A DNA stretch of 15,639 nucleotides from an uncultured Solobacterium sp. GTDB taxonomy: Bacteria; Bacillota_I; Bacilli_A; Erysipelotrichales; Erysipelotrichaceae. The stretch is taken from the NCBI GenBank assembly GCA_927911475.1, contig CAKMPP010000109.1:1-15639 (forward strand), written 5' to 3'. The notes beneath the pieces were generated by a model. The model made no database searches, was not told where the DNA came from, and saw only the letters and a program-made list of their open reading frames with translations. The position numbers and the translations under genes are program-made. Position 1 is the first letter of the stretch; each line of letters begins with the position of its first letter. This document shows positions 1 through 7,301 of the stretch, piece by piece.

Positions 1-2
1 CA

Positions 3-83
3 TCCATCACCACTGTCTGCATACGAATGGTTTTTTCGGCTGTAAACCACTTCAAGAAAGCTAATGAATTTCATAGAAAATGA
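3..83 (+). CDS. Possible 3' end of an upstream gene (partial, uncertain)
   Basis: Of the forward frames at the left edge, this one stays open longest and ends in TGA at 81-83 with a basic, protein-like tail (...NHFKKANEFHRK). An ATG at 80-82 overlaps that stop (ATGA) and opens a 21-codon reading frame to 145. That continuation is also charged and protein-like, so a one-base indel in the A run just before it could have split one longer C-terminus. Only 26 codons are visible, so I cannot name a product. The opposite strand is also open here, so even the coding strand is uncertain. Confidence 0.22.
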   Translation, partial: SITTVCIRMVFSAVNHFKKANEFHRK

Positions 84-195
84 ATAATCGTAAAGGAATT
101 GATTGGCAGATTAAAGATATTGATAAATTCATCAAAAATGAGTGAAAATCTGTATATTTTACGTATTGGTAATGTTCTGATTATCAATATTAGTT

Positions 196-201
196 TATAA
201 T
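196..201 (+). promoter_or_regulatory. -10 box of the glgCDA promoter
   Basis: A perfect TATAAT lies 36 bases upstream of the glgC start codon. No good -35 is visible at 16-18 bp spacing (TGTTCT at 173-178 is the nearest). A weak -35 suggests a promoter that depends on regulation. Transcription would start near 208, inside the cre-like site at 201-214. Confidence 0.6.
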
Positions 202-214
202 GTAAGCGTATCCA
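201..214 (+). promoter_or_regulatory. cre-like catabolite response element over the glg promoter
   Basis: TGTAAGCGTATCCA matches 13 of 14 positions of the Bacillota cre consensus TGWAARCGYTWNCW (known binding site of CcpA). The single mismatch is the A at position 10. The site shares its first T with the -10 box and covers the expected transcription start. In well-studied Bacillota, bound CcpA at this position blocks initiation. That CcpA acts here is inference. Confidence 0.55.
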
Positions 215-236
215 TAGTTTTAATAAGGAGGACTTT

Positions 237-1370
237 ATGAGATCTAATGCAATGGTTGCGATGATTCTTGCCGGTGGCCGTGGAAGCCGTCTGCATGACT
301 TAACAAAGAAGGTCGCAAAGCCTGCAGTGCATTTTGGAGGAAAGTATAGAATTATCGATTTTCCACTGAGTAATTGTGCAAATTCAGGTATTAACACAGT
401 AGGTGTACTAACACAATATGAATCAGTTTTATTAAATGCGTATGTTGCAAAGGACCAGTTCTGGGGTCTTGATACAAACGATGGTGGTGTATTCGTACTT
501 CCACCACGTGAAAGGGATCAGAAGGGTTTTGAAGTATATCGTGGAACAGCGGACGCAATTACACAGAACATTGACTTCTTAGATAGTATGGCACCAGAAT
601 ATGTACTCATTTTATCAGGTGACCATATCTATAAGATGAACTATGAAAAGATGTTGAAGCATCATATCGCAAAGGGTGCTGATGCGACAATTGCTGTATT
701 ACAAGTTCCTTTAAAGGAAGCTTCTAGATTCGGTATCATGAACTGTGATAAAAACGACATGATTCAAGAGTTTGAAGAAAAGCCAGCACATCCAAAGAGT
801 AACTTAGCTTCAATGGGTATTTATATCTTTACATATAAGACATTACGTAAATACTTACTTGAAGATGATAAGAATGAGAACTCCTCACATGACTTTGGTA
901 AGGATATCATTCCTGCATACTTAGATGATAATAAAGTTCTTGCGGCATATCGCTTTAAGGGATACTGGAAAGATGTTGGAACAATCGATTCACTTTGGGA
1001 ATCCAATATGGATTTATTAAAGAATGATAATGCCCTCAACTTAGGTGATCCTGATTGGAAGATTTATACAGAAGATATCAACGCATTACCACAGTTTATC
1101 GGTGAAGGAGCGGTTGTACATAATAGTTATATTACACAGGGTACTGTTGTATTAGGTGAGGTTAACAACTCGGTATTAGGTACAAATTCCTTTATTGATG
1201 TAGGTGCTAATGTACAAGATTCTGTCATTTTAACAGGTGCTAAGATTGGTGCAGGTGCGAAGATTACACGTTGCATCATTGCCGATAATGTGGAGATTGG
1301 ACCAGGTGTTGTCTTAGGTTCAGCGGATAGTGATCATATTGAATTGATTGCTAAGGATGTTGCAGAGTAG
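237..1370 (+). CDS. glgC: Glucose-1-phosphate adenylyltransferase, catalytic subunit GlgC
   Basis: Makes ADP-glucose and pyrophosphate from glucose-1-phosphate and ATP, the committed step of bacterial glycogen synthesis, in the cytoplasm. The 377-residue protein has the nucleotide-binding glycine loop LAGGRGSRL (residues 11-19), the KPAVHFGGKYRIIDFPLSN stretch (28-46), SGDH with the presumed metal-binding Asp129, and the FEEKP sugar-phosphate motif with Lys182. The C-terminal third has the hexapeptide-repeat pattern of a left-handed beta-helix (repeated valine/isoleucine-glycine units around residues 290-365). Length is normal for the family. The start is fixed by AAGGAGG at 225-231, five bases before the ATG. 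First gene of a tight operon: glgD starts 11 bases after its stop. An alternative start at the internal Met6 lacks a better ribosome binding site. Confidence 0.97.
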   Translation: MRSNAMVAMILAGGRGSRLHDLTKKVAKPAVHFGGKYRIIDFPLSNCANSGINTVGVLTQYESVLLNAYVAKDQFWGLDTNDGGVFVLPPRERDQKGFEVYRGTADAITQNIDFLDSMAPEYVLILSGDHIYKMNYEKMLKHHIAKGADATIAVLQVPLKEASRFGIMNCDKNDMIQEFEEKPAHPKSNLASMGIYIFTYKTLRKYLLEDDKNENSSHDFGKDIIPAYLDDNKVLAAYRFKGYWKDVGTIDSLWESNMDLLKNDNALNLGDPDWKIYTEDINALPQFIGEGAVVHNSYITQGTVVLGEVNNSVLGTNSFIDVGANVQDSVILTGAKIGAGAKITRCIIADNVEIGPGVVLGSADSDHIELIAKDVAE

Positions 1371-1381
1371 GAGGAGAAATC

Positions 1382-2494
1382 ATGAAAGCTTTAGGTATTA
1401 TTGCATTTGAAGATAGTTCCGTTAATATTGAGGGACTTGGTGATTTCAGACCTGTTCCAGCAACAGCGTTTATGGGAAGATATCGTATTATCGACTTCAT
1501 TCTCAGTAATATGACAAACTCTGGTATTGATAGCGTTCAGGTTTACTGCAAAGAAAAACCACGTAATCTAATTGAACACTTGGGAGATGGTCGTCATTAC
1601 AACATCAACTCCAAACGTGGTAAGTTACGTATCTTATTTGGGGAAAAGACATTCTCCTCACCTGTCTATAATCATGATATTGCAAACTATATCTTAAACA
1701 TGCAGTACATTGAGAAAGATAAGAACCCATATGTTGTGATTGCACCAAGTTACTTTATCTATAATATCGACTTTAGCGAAGTATTAGATGCACATATTGA
1801 AAGTGGTGCAGATATTACAGCACTATATACAAATACATCTGATGCTAAGACAGCATTCCATGGATGCGATACATTCACAATGGATAAGGATAAGAGAGTT
1901 CTTTCTATCGATAAGAACCGTGGAAAGTACAAGACACGCTCTGTTTCCTTAGAAGCATACGTGATGAGAAAAGACTTGTTTATTACATTAGTAAAGACTG
2001 GTGCTGAAATTTCGTCACTATACTGGTTCAAAGATGTATTACGTGAAGTAGTAAACGAAGTAGATATTCGCGGATATGCAGTCAAGGGATTTGTTGCATG
2101 TATCAACAATCAAAAAGAATACTATCGTATTAATATGGAATTGAAGGATCACAAGGTTGCCTTTAACTTATTCAAGTCAAATTGGCCAATCTATACACAT
2201 ACAAATAACTCTAGTCCATCTTTGTTTACGAAGGACTCAGATGTTACTGCAAGCGTAGTTGCAAATGGTTGTGAAGTAGATGGTAAAGTTAAGAATTCAA
2301 TCATCAGTAGAAATGTAAAGATTGGTAAAGATGCTGTAATTGAAAATAGTATTGTATTACCAGGTGCTGTCATTGGTGATGGTGTTCACCTCGATCATGT
2401 CATCGTTGATAAGTATGCAACAATCCATAAGGTAAAAGAACTTGTTGGAACAGAAGATAATCTCATTTACGTAAAGCGTAGGGATTGTATCTAG
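1382..2494 (+). CDS. glgD: GlgD, regulatory paralogue of glucose-1-phosphate adenylyltransferase
   Basis: A 370-residue relative of GlgC. It keeps the fold-defining FMGRYRIIDFILSNMTNSG stretch (about residues 30-48) and the C-terminal beta-helix repeats (about 285-345). It lacks the catalytic glycine-rich GGRGxRL loop: the N-terminus reads LGIIAFEDSSVNIEG instead. No FEEKP-type lysine motif is visible either. In Geobacillus, GlgD is known to pair with GlgC and raise its activity while being inactive alone; the same role is inferred here. Its AGGAGG overlaps the glgC stop codon (1368-1374), which favours coupled translation and fits subunits made in fixed ratio. It is followed 17 bases later by glgA. 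Confidence 0.95.
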   Translation: MKALGIIAFEDSSVNIEGLGDFRPVPATAFMGRYRIIDFILSNMTNSGIDSVQVYCKEKPRNLIEHLGDGRHYNINSKRGKLRILFGEKTFSSPVYNHDIANYILNMQYIEKDKNPYVVIAPSYFIYNIDFSEVLDAHIESGADITALYTNTSDAKTAFHGCDTFTMDKDKRVLSIDKNRGKYKTRSVSLEAYVMRKDLFITLVKTGAEISSLYWFKDVLREVVNEVDIRGYAVKGFVACINNQKEYYRINMELKDHKVAFNLFKSNWPIYTHTNNSSPSLFTKDSDVTASVVANGCEVDGKVKNSIISRNVKIGKDAVIENSIVLPGAVIGDGVHLDHVIVDKYATIHKVKELVGTEDNLIYVKRRDCI

Positions 2495-2511
2495 GAAGCG
2501 AGGAGTATTGA

Positions 2512-3960
2512 ATGAGCAGATCAGTATTGTTTGTGGCAGGAGAAGGCTTACCGTTTATTAAAACGGGAGGTCTAGCTGATGTTATCGGTAGTTTGCCAAG
2601 AACATTAGCCAAGCGTGGTCATGATGTACGTGTAGTCTTGCCTTTGTACAAAAAGATTATTGAAAAACATTATGATAAGTTAGAAAGACTTGGTACAATT
2701 CAAGTTCGTTCTGGATGGATTGATCAACCAGCTACTTTCTATCGTTGTGACGTAGATGGAGTTGTATACTACTTCGTCGAACATCAAGGATATTTTGAAA
2801 GAGATGGACTATATGGCTATGAAGATGATGGCGAAAGATTTGCCTTCTTCCAACGTGCTGTATTAGATATGATTTATTTCATCAACTGGTGGCCTAATAT
2901 CATTCATGAAAATGACTGGCAGACGGGTATGATGCCTTTAATGGCGCATGCATGTTATGCGGATGACTATCGTTATCAACAGATCAAGCATGTCTATACA
3001 ATCCACAACTTAGCATTCCAAGGCAACTTTGGTGTCGAAATGATGGAGAGTTGCCTAGGACTGGATTACAGTTACTTCGATAATGGTTCCATTAAATTTG
3101 ATACAGGTATCAGCTTTATGAAGGCTGCGATTGTATATGCGGATAAGATTACAACGGTATCTCCAACATACGCTGAAGAGATTTTGACACAAACCTATGG
3201 CGAACGTATGGATTCTGTACTGCGTTATCGTCGTGGCGATCTTTGGGGTATCGTAAACGGTATCGATACTGTAGATTGGAATCCAAAGACAGATACACAT
3301 ATCGCAAAGAATTTTGATATCAGAAACTATGTGTCTGGCAAGAAGGAAAATAAGAAGGCTCTACAGGAAACACTTGGCTTAGAGGTGAAGAGCGATGTTG
3401 CGCTTATCGGTATCGTATCTCGACTAACAGAACAAAAGGGTATGTATATGGTCACAGAGAAGTTACGTGAGATTATGGACCAGAATGTTCAGTTTGTGGT
3501 GCTTGGTACAGGTGAAGCTAACGCAGAAAATTCATTTAAGTGGTTAGAGTCTGAATATAAAGGTAGAGCAGTATACTATTGTGGATATAATGAAGATCTT
3601 GCACACCTAATCTATGCAGGCTGTGATATGTTCTTTATGCCTTCCATCTATGAACCATGTGGTATTGGTCAGTTAATTGCCATGCATTACGGTACGCTGC
3701 CAATCGTACGCGAAACAGGTGGTCTAAAGGATACAGTTCACCCATATAACCAATATACGGGTGAAGGTAATGGCTTCAGTTTCTGGGCAGCAAATCCTAA
3801 TGACATGATGTATACACTACGTTATGCATTAGAGCAGTACTACAACAATAAGACTGGATGGAAGGGCTTAGTGAAGAGTGCGATGAATACTGACGTTAGT
3901 TGGGAACAAAGCGCAAATCAGTATGAACAGTTGTATTACTCAATTTGCAACTGGGATTAA
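2512..3960 (+). CDS. glgA: Glycogen synthase (ADP-glucose type, GT5 family)
   Basis: Transfers glucose from ADP-glucose to the non-reducing end of an alpha-1,4-glucan. The 482-residue protein has the GT-B layout. The N-terminal FIKTGGLADVIGSLP motif has Lys17 and the glycine pair that bind ADP-glucose. The C-terminal domain carries SRLTEQKG (Arg304 and Lys309) and the retaining-GT signature EPCGIGQLIAMHYG starting at Glu381. Length is normal (about 475-485). ATG at 2512 follows GCGAGGAG (2498-2505) by six bases. Last gene of the operon, ended by the hairpin at 3982-4008. No branching enzyme (glgB) or phosphorylase (glgP) is in view, so those steps must be encoded elsewhere. Confidence 0.97.
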   Translation: MSRSVLFVAGEGLPFIKTGGLADVIGSLPRTLAKRGHDVRVVLPLYKKIIEKHYDKLERLGTIQVRSGWIDQPATFYRCDVDGVVYYFVEHQGYFERDGLYGYEDDGERFAFFQRAVLDMIYFINWWPNIIHENDWQTGMMPLMAHACYADDYRYQQIKHVYTIHNLAFQGNFGVEMMESCLGLDYSYFDNGSIKFDTGISFMKAAIVYADKITTVSPTYAEEILTQTYGERMDSVLRYRRGDLWGIVNGIDTVDWNPKTDTHIAKNFDIRNYVSGKKENKKALQETLGLEVKSDVALIGIVSRLTEQKGMYMVTEKLREIMDQNVQFVVLGTGEANAENSFKWLESEYKGRAVYYCGYNEDLAHLIYAGCDMFFMPSIYEPCGIGQLIAMHYGTLPIVRETGGLKDTVHPYNQYTGEGNGFSFWAANPNDMMYTLRYALEQYYNNKTGWKGLVKSAMNTDVSWEQSANQYEQLYYSICNWD

Positions 3961-3981
3961 GTAATTTCTAGAATTAAATAG

Positions 3982-4008
3982 AAAAAGGCAGAGAATATCT
4001 GTCTTTTT
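3982..4008 (+). terminator. Intrinsic terminator of the glgCDA operon
   Basis: AAAAAGGCAGA and TCTGTCTTTTT form an 11-bp stem (one G-U pair) around the loop GAATA. The right arm ends in five T. The A-run/T-run symmetry could let it work in both directions. It starts 21 bases after the glgA stop. Confidence 0.85.
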
Positions 4009-4015
4009 ATGTTGG

Positions 4016-4045
4016 TTGGAAATTGTGTATAAAAACGATTAAAAT
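4016..4045 (+). promoter_or_regulatory. Probable promoter of the HAD hydrolase gene
   Basis: TTGGAA (4016-4021) and TAAAAT (4040-4045) are spaced by 18 bases, placing the start near 4052, about 18 bases before the ATG at 4070. It lies just after the glg terminator, as expected for a new transcription unit. Both boxes are imperfect. Confidence 0.45.
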
Positions 4046-4069
4046 AATACTAGAAAGTTGGTAAGCAAA

Positions 4070-4776
4070 ATGAAGGAAGCAATACTATTTGATCTAGATG
4101 GTACATTACTACCAATGAATCAGGATATATTTGTGAAAACATATTTTGGATTAATGGCAAAGAGAATGGCTCAGTTTGGATATAAGCCGGATGAGTTAAT
4201 TCATACAATTTGGACAGGAATAAGTGCAGTTATTAAAATGATGGAACACTAACAAATGAGGATTTGTTTTGGAAGTGCTTTGCGGAAGTGTATGGAAATG
4301 AAAAAACACGAAATGACCATGCAAAATTTGATGAGTTCTATCATGAAGATTTCCCAAAGGTACAGAGTTCTTGTGGTTTTCAACCGCTAGCAAAAGAGAT
4401 TGTTCAGTATGCAAAGCAGCAGGGATATAGGGTTGTGCTTGCAACGAATCCTTTATTTCCAAGAATTGCTACAGACGAAAGAATTCGTTGGGCAGGGCTA
4501 GAACCAAGTGATTTTGAGTTAGTTACTACTTATGAAAATAGTCATGCATGCAAGCCGAGTCTATTATATTATCAAGAGATATTAGATGCCTTAGGTTTAG
4601 AGGGTAGTGAATGCCTTATGGTTGGTAATGATATTAGTGAAGATGGTGTTGTAAAGCAATTGGGTATGGATATCTTTTATATTACAGATTGCCTAATCAA
4701 TCCAGATGGGATTGACATTAAACATGAATTACACGGGAGCTTTGAGGACTTGAAGGAGTATATTTGTCTAGACTAA
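4070..4776 (+). CDS. HAD-family hydrolase, split by an apparent one-base frameshift
   Basis: Haloacid-dehalogenase superfamily phosphatase, cytoplasmic, substrate unknown. Motif I is FDLDGTLLPM (nucleophile Asp8, Asp10), motif II the Thr in LATNP, motif III the Lys in CKPSLLYY, motif IV VGNDISEDG. A helical cap lies between motifs I and II. As given, the frame starting at 4070 stops at 4252, while the rest of the protein (from about 4239) lies in another frame. Adding one A to the AAAA run at 4235-4238 joins them as AVIKNDGTLTNEDLFW, a sequence natural for this family, and gives about 235 residues, a normal length. I therefore call one gene with an indel (sequencing error or recent mutation). 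ATG 4070 is preferred over TTG 4058 because the HAD fold begins right after it; neither has a strong ribosome binding site. Two bases of linker lead to the next Shine-Dalgarno sequence. Confidence 0.85.
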
Positions 4777-4791
4777 AAGGAGATCATGGAA

Positions 4792-5113
4792 ATGTTAAAA
4801 AATAGAGTAATAGCGCTTATTTTTAATAGTAGGTTTATATCTTATCTTTTCTTGTGTGGCAGTAGATCGTTCGCTTTTCTTCTTTGGTATATTAATCATA
4901 AATCCAATTGCATTTCTTATAGGTGGATTGTTGTATGGTAAAGTACAAGGTTTTGATTGGCTGATTTTAGGCTTGGTGATAGTCCTATTCATTCCAGTTA
5001 GTCTCAATCTATTTGCTGGCTGGGGAATTATGTCTTTTGCAGGAATTTATGCAGTTATAATGGGTCTTGGAATGGTAATTGGAAATAAATTTTTAAAGAA
5101 AAAAGAGGTCTAA
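4792..5113 (+). CDS. Small multi-helix membrane protein, apparent frameshift near the start
   Basis: Not recognised as a named family. Read from GTG 4856 it is an 85-residue hydrophobic protein, but that start has no ribosome binding site and lies inside a hydrophobic segment. A better start is ATG 4792, nine bases after AGGAG (4778-4782), just behind the HAD stop. That frame breaks at a T run (TTTTT, 4820-4824). Removing one T joins MLKNRVIALILIVGLYLIF to SCVAVDRSLFFFGILI and gives about 106 residues. The protein would then have four predicted membrane helices (roughly residues 5-23, 28-50, 56-75 and 82-100) and a lysine-rich end (KFLKKKEV). It is cotranscribed with the HAD gene. Its last codons and stop lie in the following terminator stem. 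Function unknown. Confidence 0.65.
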
Positions 5114-5146
5114 TCAGAAAGTTTGATTAGACCATTTGTTATTTTT
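5107..5146 (+). terminator. Intrinsic terminator overlapping the stop codon of the small membrane protein
   Basis: GGTCTAATCA and TGATTAGACC form a perfect 10-bp stem around GAAAGTT, followed by ATTTGTTATTTTTT. The TAA stop (5111-5113) is inside the left arm. A ribosome at the stop codon would therefore cover part of the hairpin. Confidence 0.88.
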
Positions 5147-5173
5147 TACACAAAATAAAATACAGAATATTTT

Positions 5174-5187
5174 TGGAAGCGTTTTCT
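5174..5187 (+). promoter_or_regulatory. cre-like site upstream of pgk
   Basis: TGGAAGCGTTTTCT matches 13 of 14 positions of the cre consensus TGWAARCGYTWNCW; only the third base (G for W) differs. It is centred about 98 bases before the predicted start of the pgk transcript. CcpA sites upstream of promoters activate genes such as ackA and pta in Bacillus, so activation of glycolysis is a reasonable inference, not shown by sequence alone. Confidence 0.5.
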
Positions 5188-5242
5188 TTTATACAAATTA
5201 AGAAAAATTATCTTAAAACAGTCATTATTTGTGTTTCTTCAT

Positions 5243-5271
5243 TTTCAAGTTTGGCGTGCAAGTGTTATAAT
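5243..5271 (+). promoter_or_regulatory. Promoter of the pgk-tpiA(-eno) cluster
   Basis: An extended -10, TGTTATAAT (5263-5271), has a perfect TATAAT at 5266-5271. The best -35 is a weak TTTCAA at 5243-5248 with a 17-base spacer. Start expected near 5278, giving a leader of about 22 bases before the ATG at 5300. Confidence 0.7.
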
Positions 5272-5299
5272 TTCAGCAGTATATAGGAGGATATTTCAA

Positions 5300-6478
5300 A
5301 TGTCTAAAGTTACTGTAAAAGACTTAGATGTTAAAGGAAAACACGTCATTGTTCGTGTTGACTTCAACGTTCCACACAAGGGAAATGTAATCACTGATGA
5401 TAATCGTGTTCGTGCAGCATTGCCAACAATTAATTATCTTACAGAAAATGGAGCAAAGGTATTACTTTTGAGCCACTTAGGTAAGATTAAGACTGATGAA
5501 GATTATGCAAAGAACGACATGTCTATCGTTGCGGATTGCTTAGCTTCCCTACAGAGTGCACCTGTTAAGTTTGTTAACGCTACTCGTGGTGCTGAACTTG
5601 AAGAAGCAGTTGCTGCTCAGAAAGAGGGTTCTATCGTATTGATGCAGAACACTCGTTATGAGAAGGGCGAAACAAAGAATGATGAAGAGTTAGGTAAATA
5701 CTGGGCTTCATTAGGCGATTTATTCGTAGAAGATGCATTCGGTTCTGTTCACAGAGCTCACGCATCAACAGTTGGTATCCCAACACATATTCCTTCAGCT
5801 TTAGGTTTCTTAGTTGAAAAGGAAGTTAACTTCTTAGGAAAGGCTGTGAATGATCCACAAAGACCATTCGTTGCTATCTTAGGTGGTGCGAAGGTTTCTG
5901 ATAAGATTGGTGTTATCGAAAACTTATTGAAGATTGCTGATAAGGTAATCATCGGTGGAGGAATGGCTTATACATTCTCAGCTGCTAAGGGTGGCAAGAT
6001 TGGTACATCTTTATTAGAAGCTGACAAGATGGAATTAGCGAATGAATTCATGAACAAGGGTAAAGGAAAGTTATTCTTACCTGTAGATACAGTTGTAGCA
6101 AATGACTTCTCTAATCCAACAGAAATCAAGATAGTACCTGCTGGAGAAATTCCAGATGGCTTCATGGGCTTAGATATCGGTCCTGAATCTGTTAAGAAGT
6201 TCCAGGATGAATTAGTTGGTGCTAAGACAGTATTCTGGAATGGACCAATGGGTGTATTCGAAGATGAAAGATTTGCTAAGGGTACAATCGCTATCTGCGA
6301 AACATTAGCTAACCTTGAAGGTGCTACAACAATCATCGGTGGTGGTGACTCTGCTTCTGCTGCTAAGAACTTAGGTTTCGCAGAGAAGTTCAGCCACATC
6401 TCTACAGGTGGTGGTGCATCTCTAGAATATATGGAAGGAAAGGAACTCCCAGGAATCGCTATTATTCCTGAGAAGTAA
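5300..6478 (+). CDS. pgk: Phosphoglycerate kinase
   Basis: Converts 1,3-bisphosphoglycerate and ADP to 3-phosphoglycerate and ATP in glycolysis. The 392-residue product is normal length. It has RVDFNVP (residues 19-25), SHLG, the Arg-containing NTRYEKGE stretch, FVEDAFGSVHRAHAST, the nucleotide-domain motif GGAKVSDK (195-202), NGPMGVFE and GGGDS (347-351). The frame is open upstream to 5231, but ATG 5300 is the start: AGGAGG at 5285-5290 precedes it by nine bases, the fold begins at once, and the promoter -10 lies in the upstream extension. tpiA follows after 11 bases. Codons are strongly biased (tta, gct, aag), as in highly expressed genes. Confidence 0.97.
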   Translation: MSKVTVKDLDVKGKHVIVRVDFNVPHKGNVITDDNRVRAALPTINYLTENGAKVLLLSHLGKIKTDEDYAKNDMSIVADCLASLQSAPVKFVNATRGAELEEAVAAQKEGSIVLMQNTRYEKGETKNDEELGKYWASLGDLFVEDAFGSVHRAHASTVGIPTHIPSALGFLVEKEVNFLGKAVNDPQRPFVAILGGAKVSDKIGVIENLLKIADKVIIGGGMAYTFSAAKGGKIGTSLLEADKMELANEFMNKGKGKLFLPVDTVVANDFSNPTEIKIVPAGEIPDGFMGLDIGPESVKKFQDELVGAKTVFWNGPMGVFEDERFAKGTIAICETLANLEGATTIIGGGDSASAAKNLGFAEKFSHISTGGGASLEYMEGKELPGIAIIPEK

Positions 6479-6489
6479 GGAAAAGAAAC

Positions 6490-7242
6490 ATGACAAGAAA
6501 ACCAGTAATTTTTGGTAACTGGAAAATGAACAAGACACCTTCAGAAGCTGCTGAGTTCATGAAGGGTATTGAAGAAGTATTAACAGGCACAGAAGCTGCT
6601 GATTATGGTATCGGTGCTCCATACGTAGACTTAGATGTTTGTGTTAAGGCTGCTAAGAACTTATTAATCGCTGCTGAAAACTGCCATGAAAAGGATTCTG
6701 GCGCATACACAGGCGAAATATCTGTACCAATGTTAAAGGAAATCGGTATTACATACTGCATTATCGGTCACTCCGAAAGACGTACATATTACAACGAAAC
6801 AGATGCTGCTTGTGCTGCTAAGTGCAAGAGATTATTCGCTGACAACATCACACCTATCTTATGTGTAGGTGAAACAGAAGCTGAATACGATGCTGGTAAG
6901 ACTGAAGAAGTTGTTAAGTCTCAGTTAGCTGGTTCTTTAGCTGGATTAACAGCTGAAGAAGTATCCAAGATGGTTATTGCTTACGAACCAATCTGGGCTA
7001 TCGGAACAGGTAAGAGTGCTGATGTAAATACAGCTGAAGCTTGCTGCAAGCTAGTTCGTGAAACAGTGAAAGGCCTATATGATGAAGCAACTGCTCAAGC
7101 AGTTCGTATCCAATACGGCGGATCTGTTAAGCCAACGAACATCAAGGAATATATGGCTTGCGAAGACATCGATGGTGCGTTAATCGGTGGTGCATCCTTA
7201 AAGGTTGAATCCTTCAAGGAAATTATTGACGCGACAAAATAG
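6490..7242 (+). CDS. tpiA: Triosephosphate isomerase
   Basis: Interconverts dihydroxyacetone phosphate and glyceraldehyde-3-phosphate. The 250-residue TIM barrel has all catalytic elements: NWKMN with Lys12, IIGHSERR with the electrophile His94, AYEPIWAIGTGK with the base Glu166 and the flexible loop, and the phosphate-binding YGGSVKP and GALIGGASL. It is translated from ATG 6490 behind AAGGAAA just after the pgk stop, so cotranscription with pgk is near certain. The phosphoglycerate mutase gene that sits between tpi and eno in Bacillus is absent here. Confidence 0.97.
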   Translation: MTRKPVIFGNWKMNKTPSEAAEFMKGIEEVLTGTEAADYGIGAPYVDLDVCVKAAKNLLIAAENCHEKDSGAYTGEISVPMLKEIGITYCIIGHSERRTYYNETDAACAAKCKRLFADNITPILCVGETEAEYDAGKTEEVVKSQLAGSLAGLTAEEVSKMVIAYEPIWAIGTGKSADVNTAEACCKLVRETVKGLYDEATAQAVRIQYGGSVKPTNIKEYMACEDIDGALIGGASLKVESFKEIIDATK

Positions 7243-7243
7243 G

Positions 7244-7268
7244 TTCTTACTCAGCTTAGCTGAGAGAA
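7244..7268 (+). repeat. Short inverted repeat in the tpiA-eno spacer
   Basis: CTCAGC-TTA-GCTGAG (7250-7264) is a perfect 6-bp inverted repeat. TTCT before it and AGAA after it extend the stem across a two-base bulge. No T run follows, so it is not a standard terminator. It may be an RNA processing or stabilising hairpin that sets eno apart from pgk-tpiA, or just a chance palindrome. Confidence 0.45.
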
Positions 7269-7301
7269 TATGTTTTAGGTTATCATAGGAGGAAAATTTA
7301 G

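Noticed and set aside
28..50. TGGTTT...AAACCA pairing near the left edge as a terminator
   Set aside because: Only six AT-rich pairs and no T run after it.
4235..4252. Programmed frameshift in the HAD gene
   Set aside because: No slippery heptamer, no downstream stimulator structure, and the family is not known for recoding; a one-base sequence error is simpler.
5231..5299. In-frame N-terminal extension of pgk
   Set aside because: It spans the promoter -10 and the ribosome binding site; PGK homologues start at the ATG at 5300.
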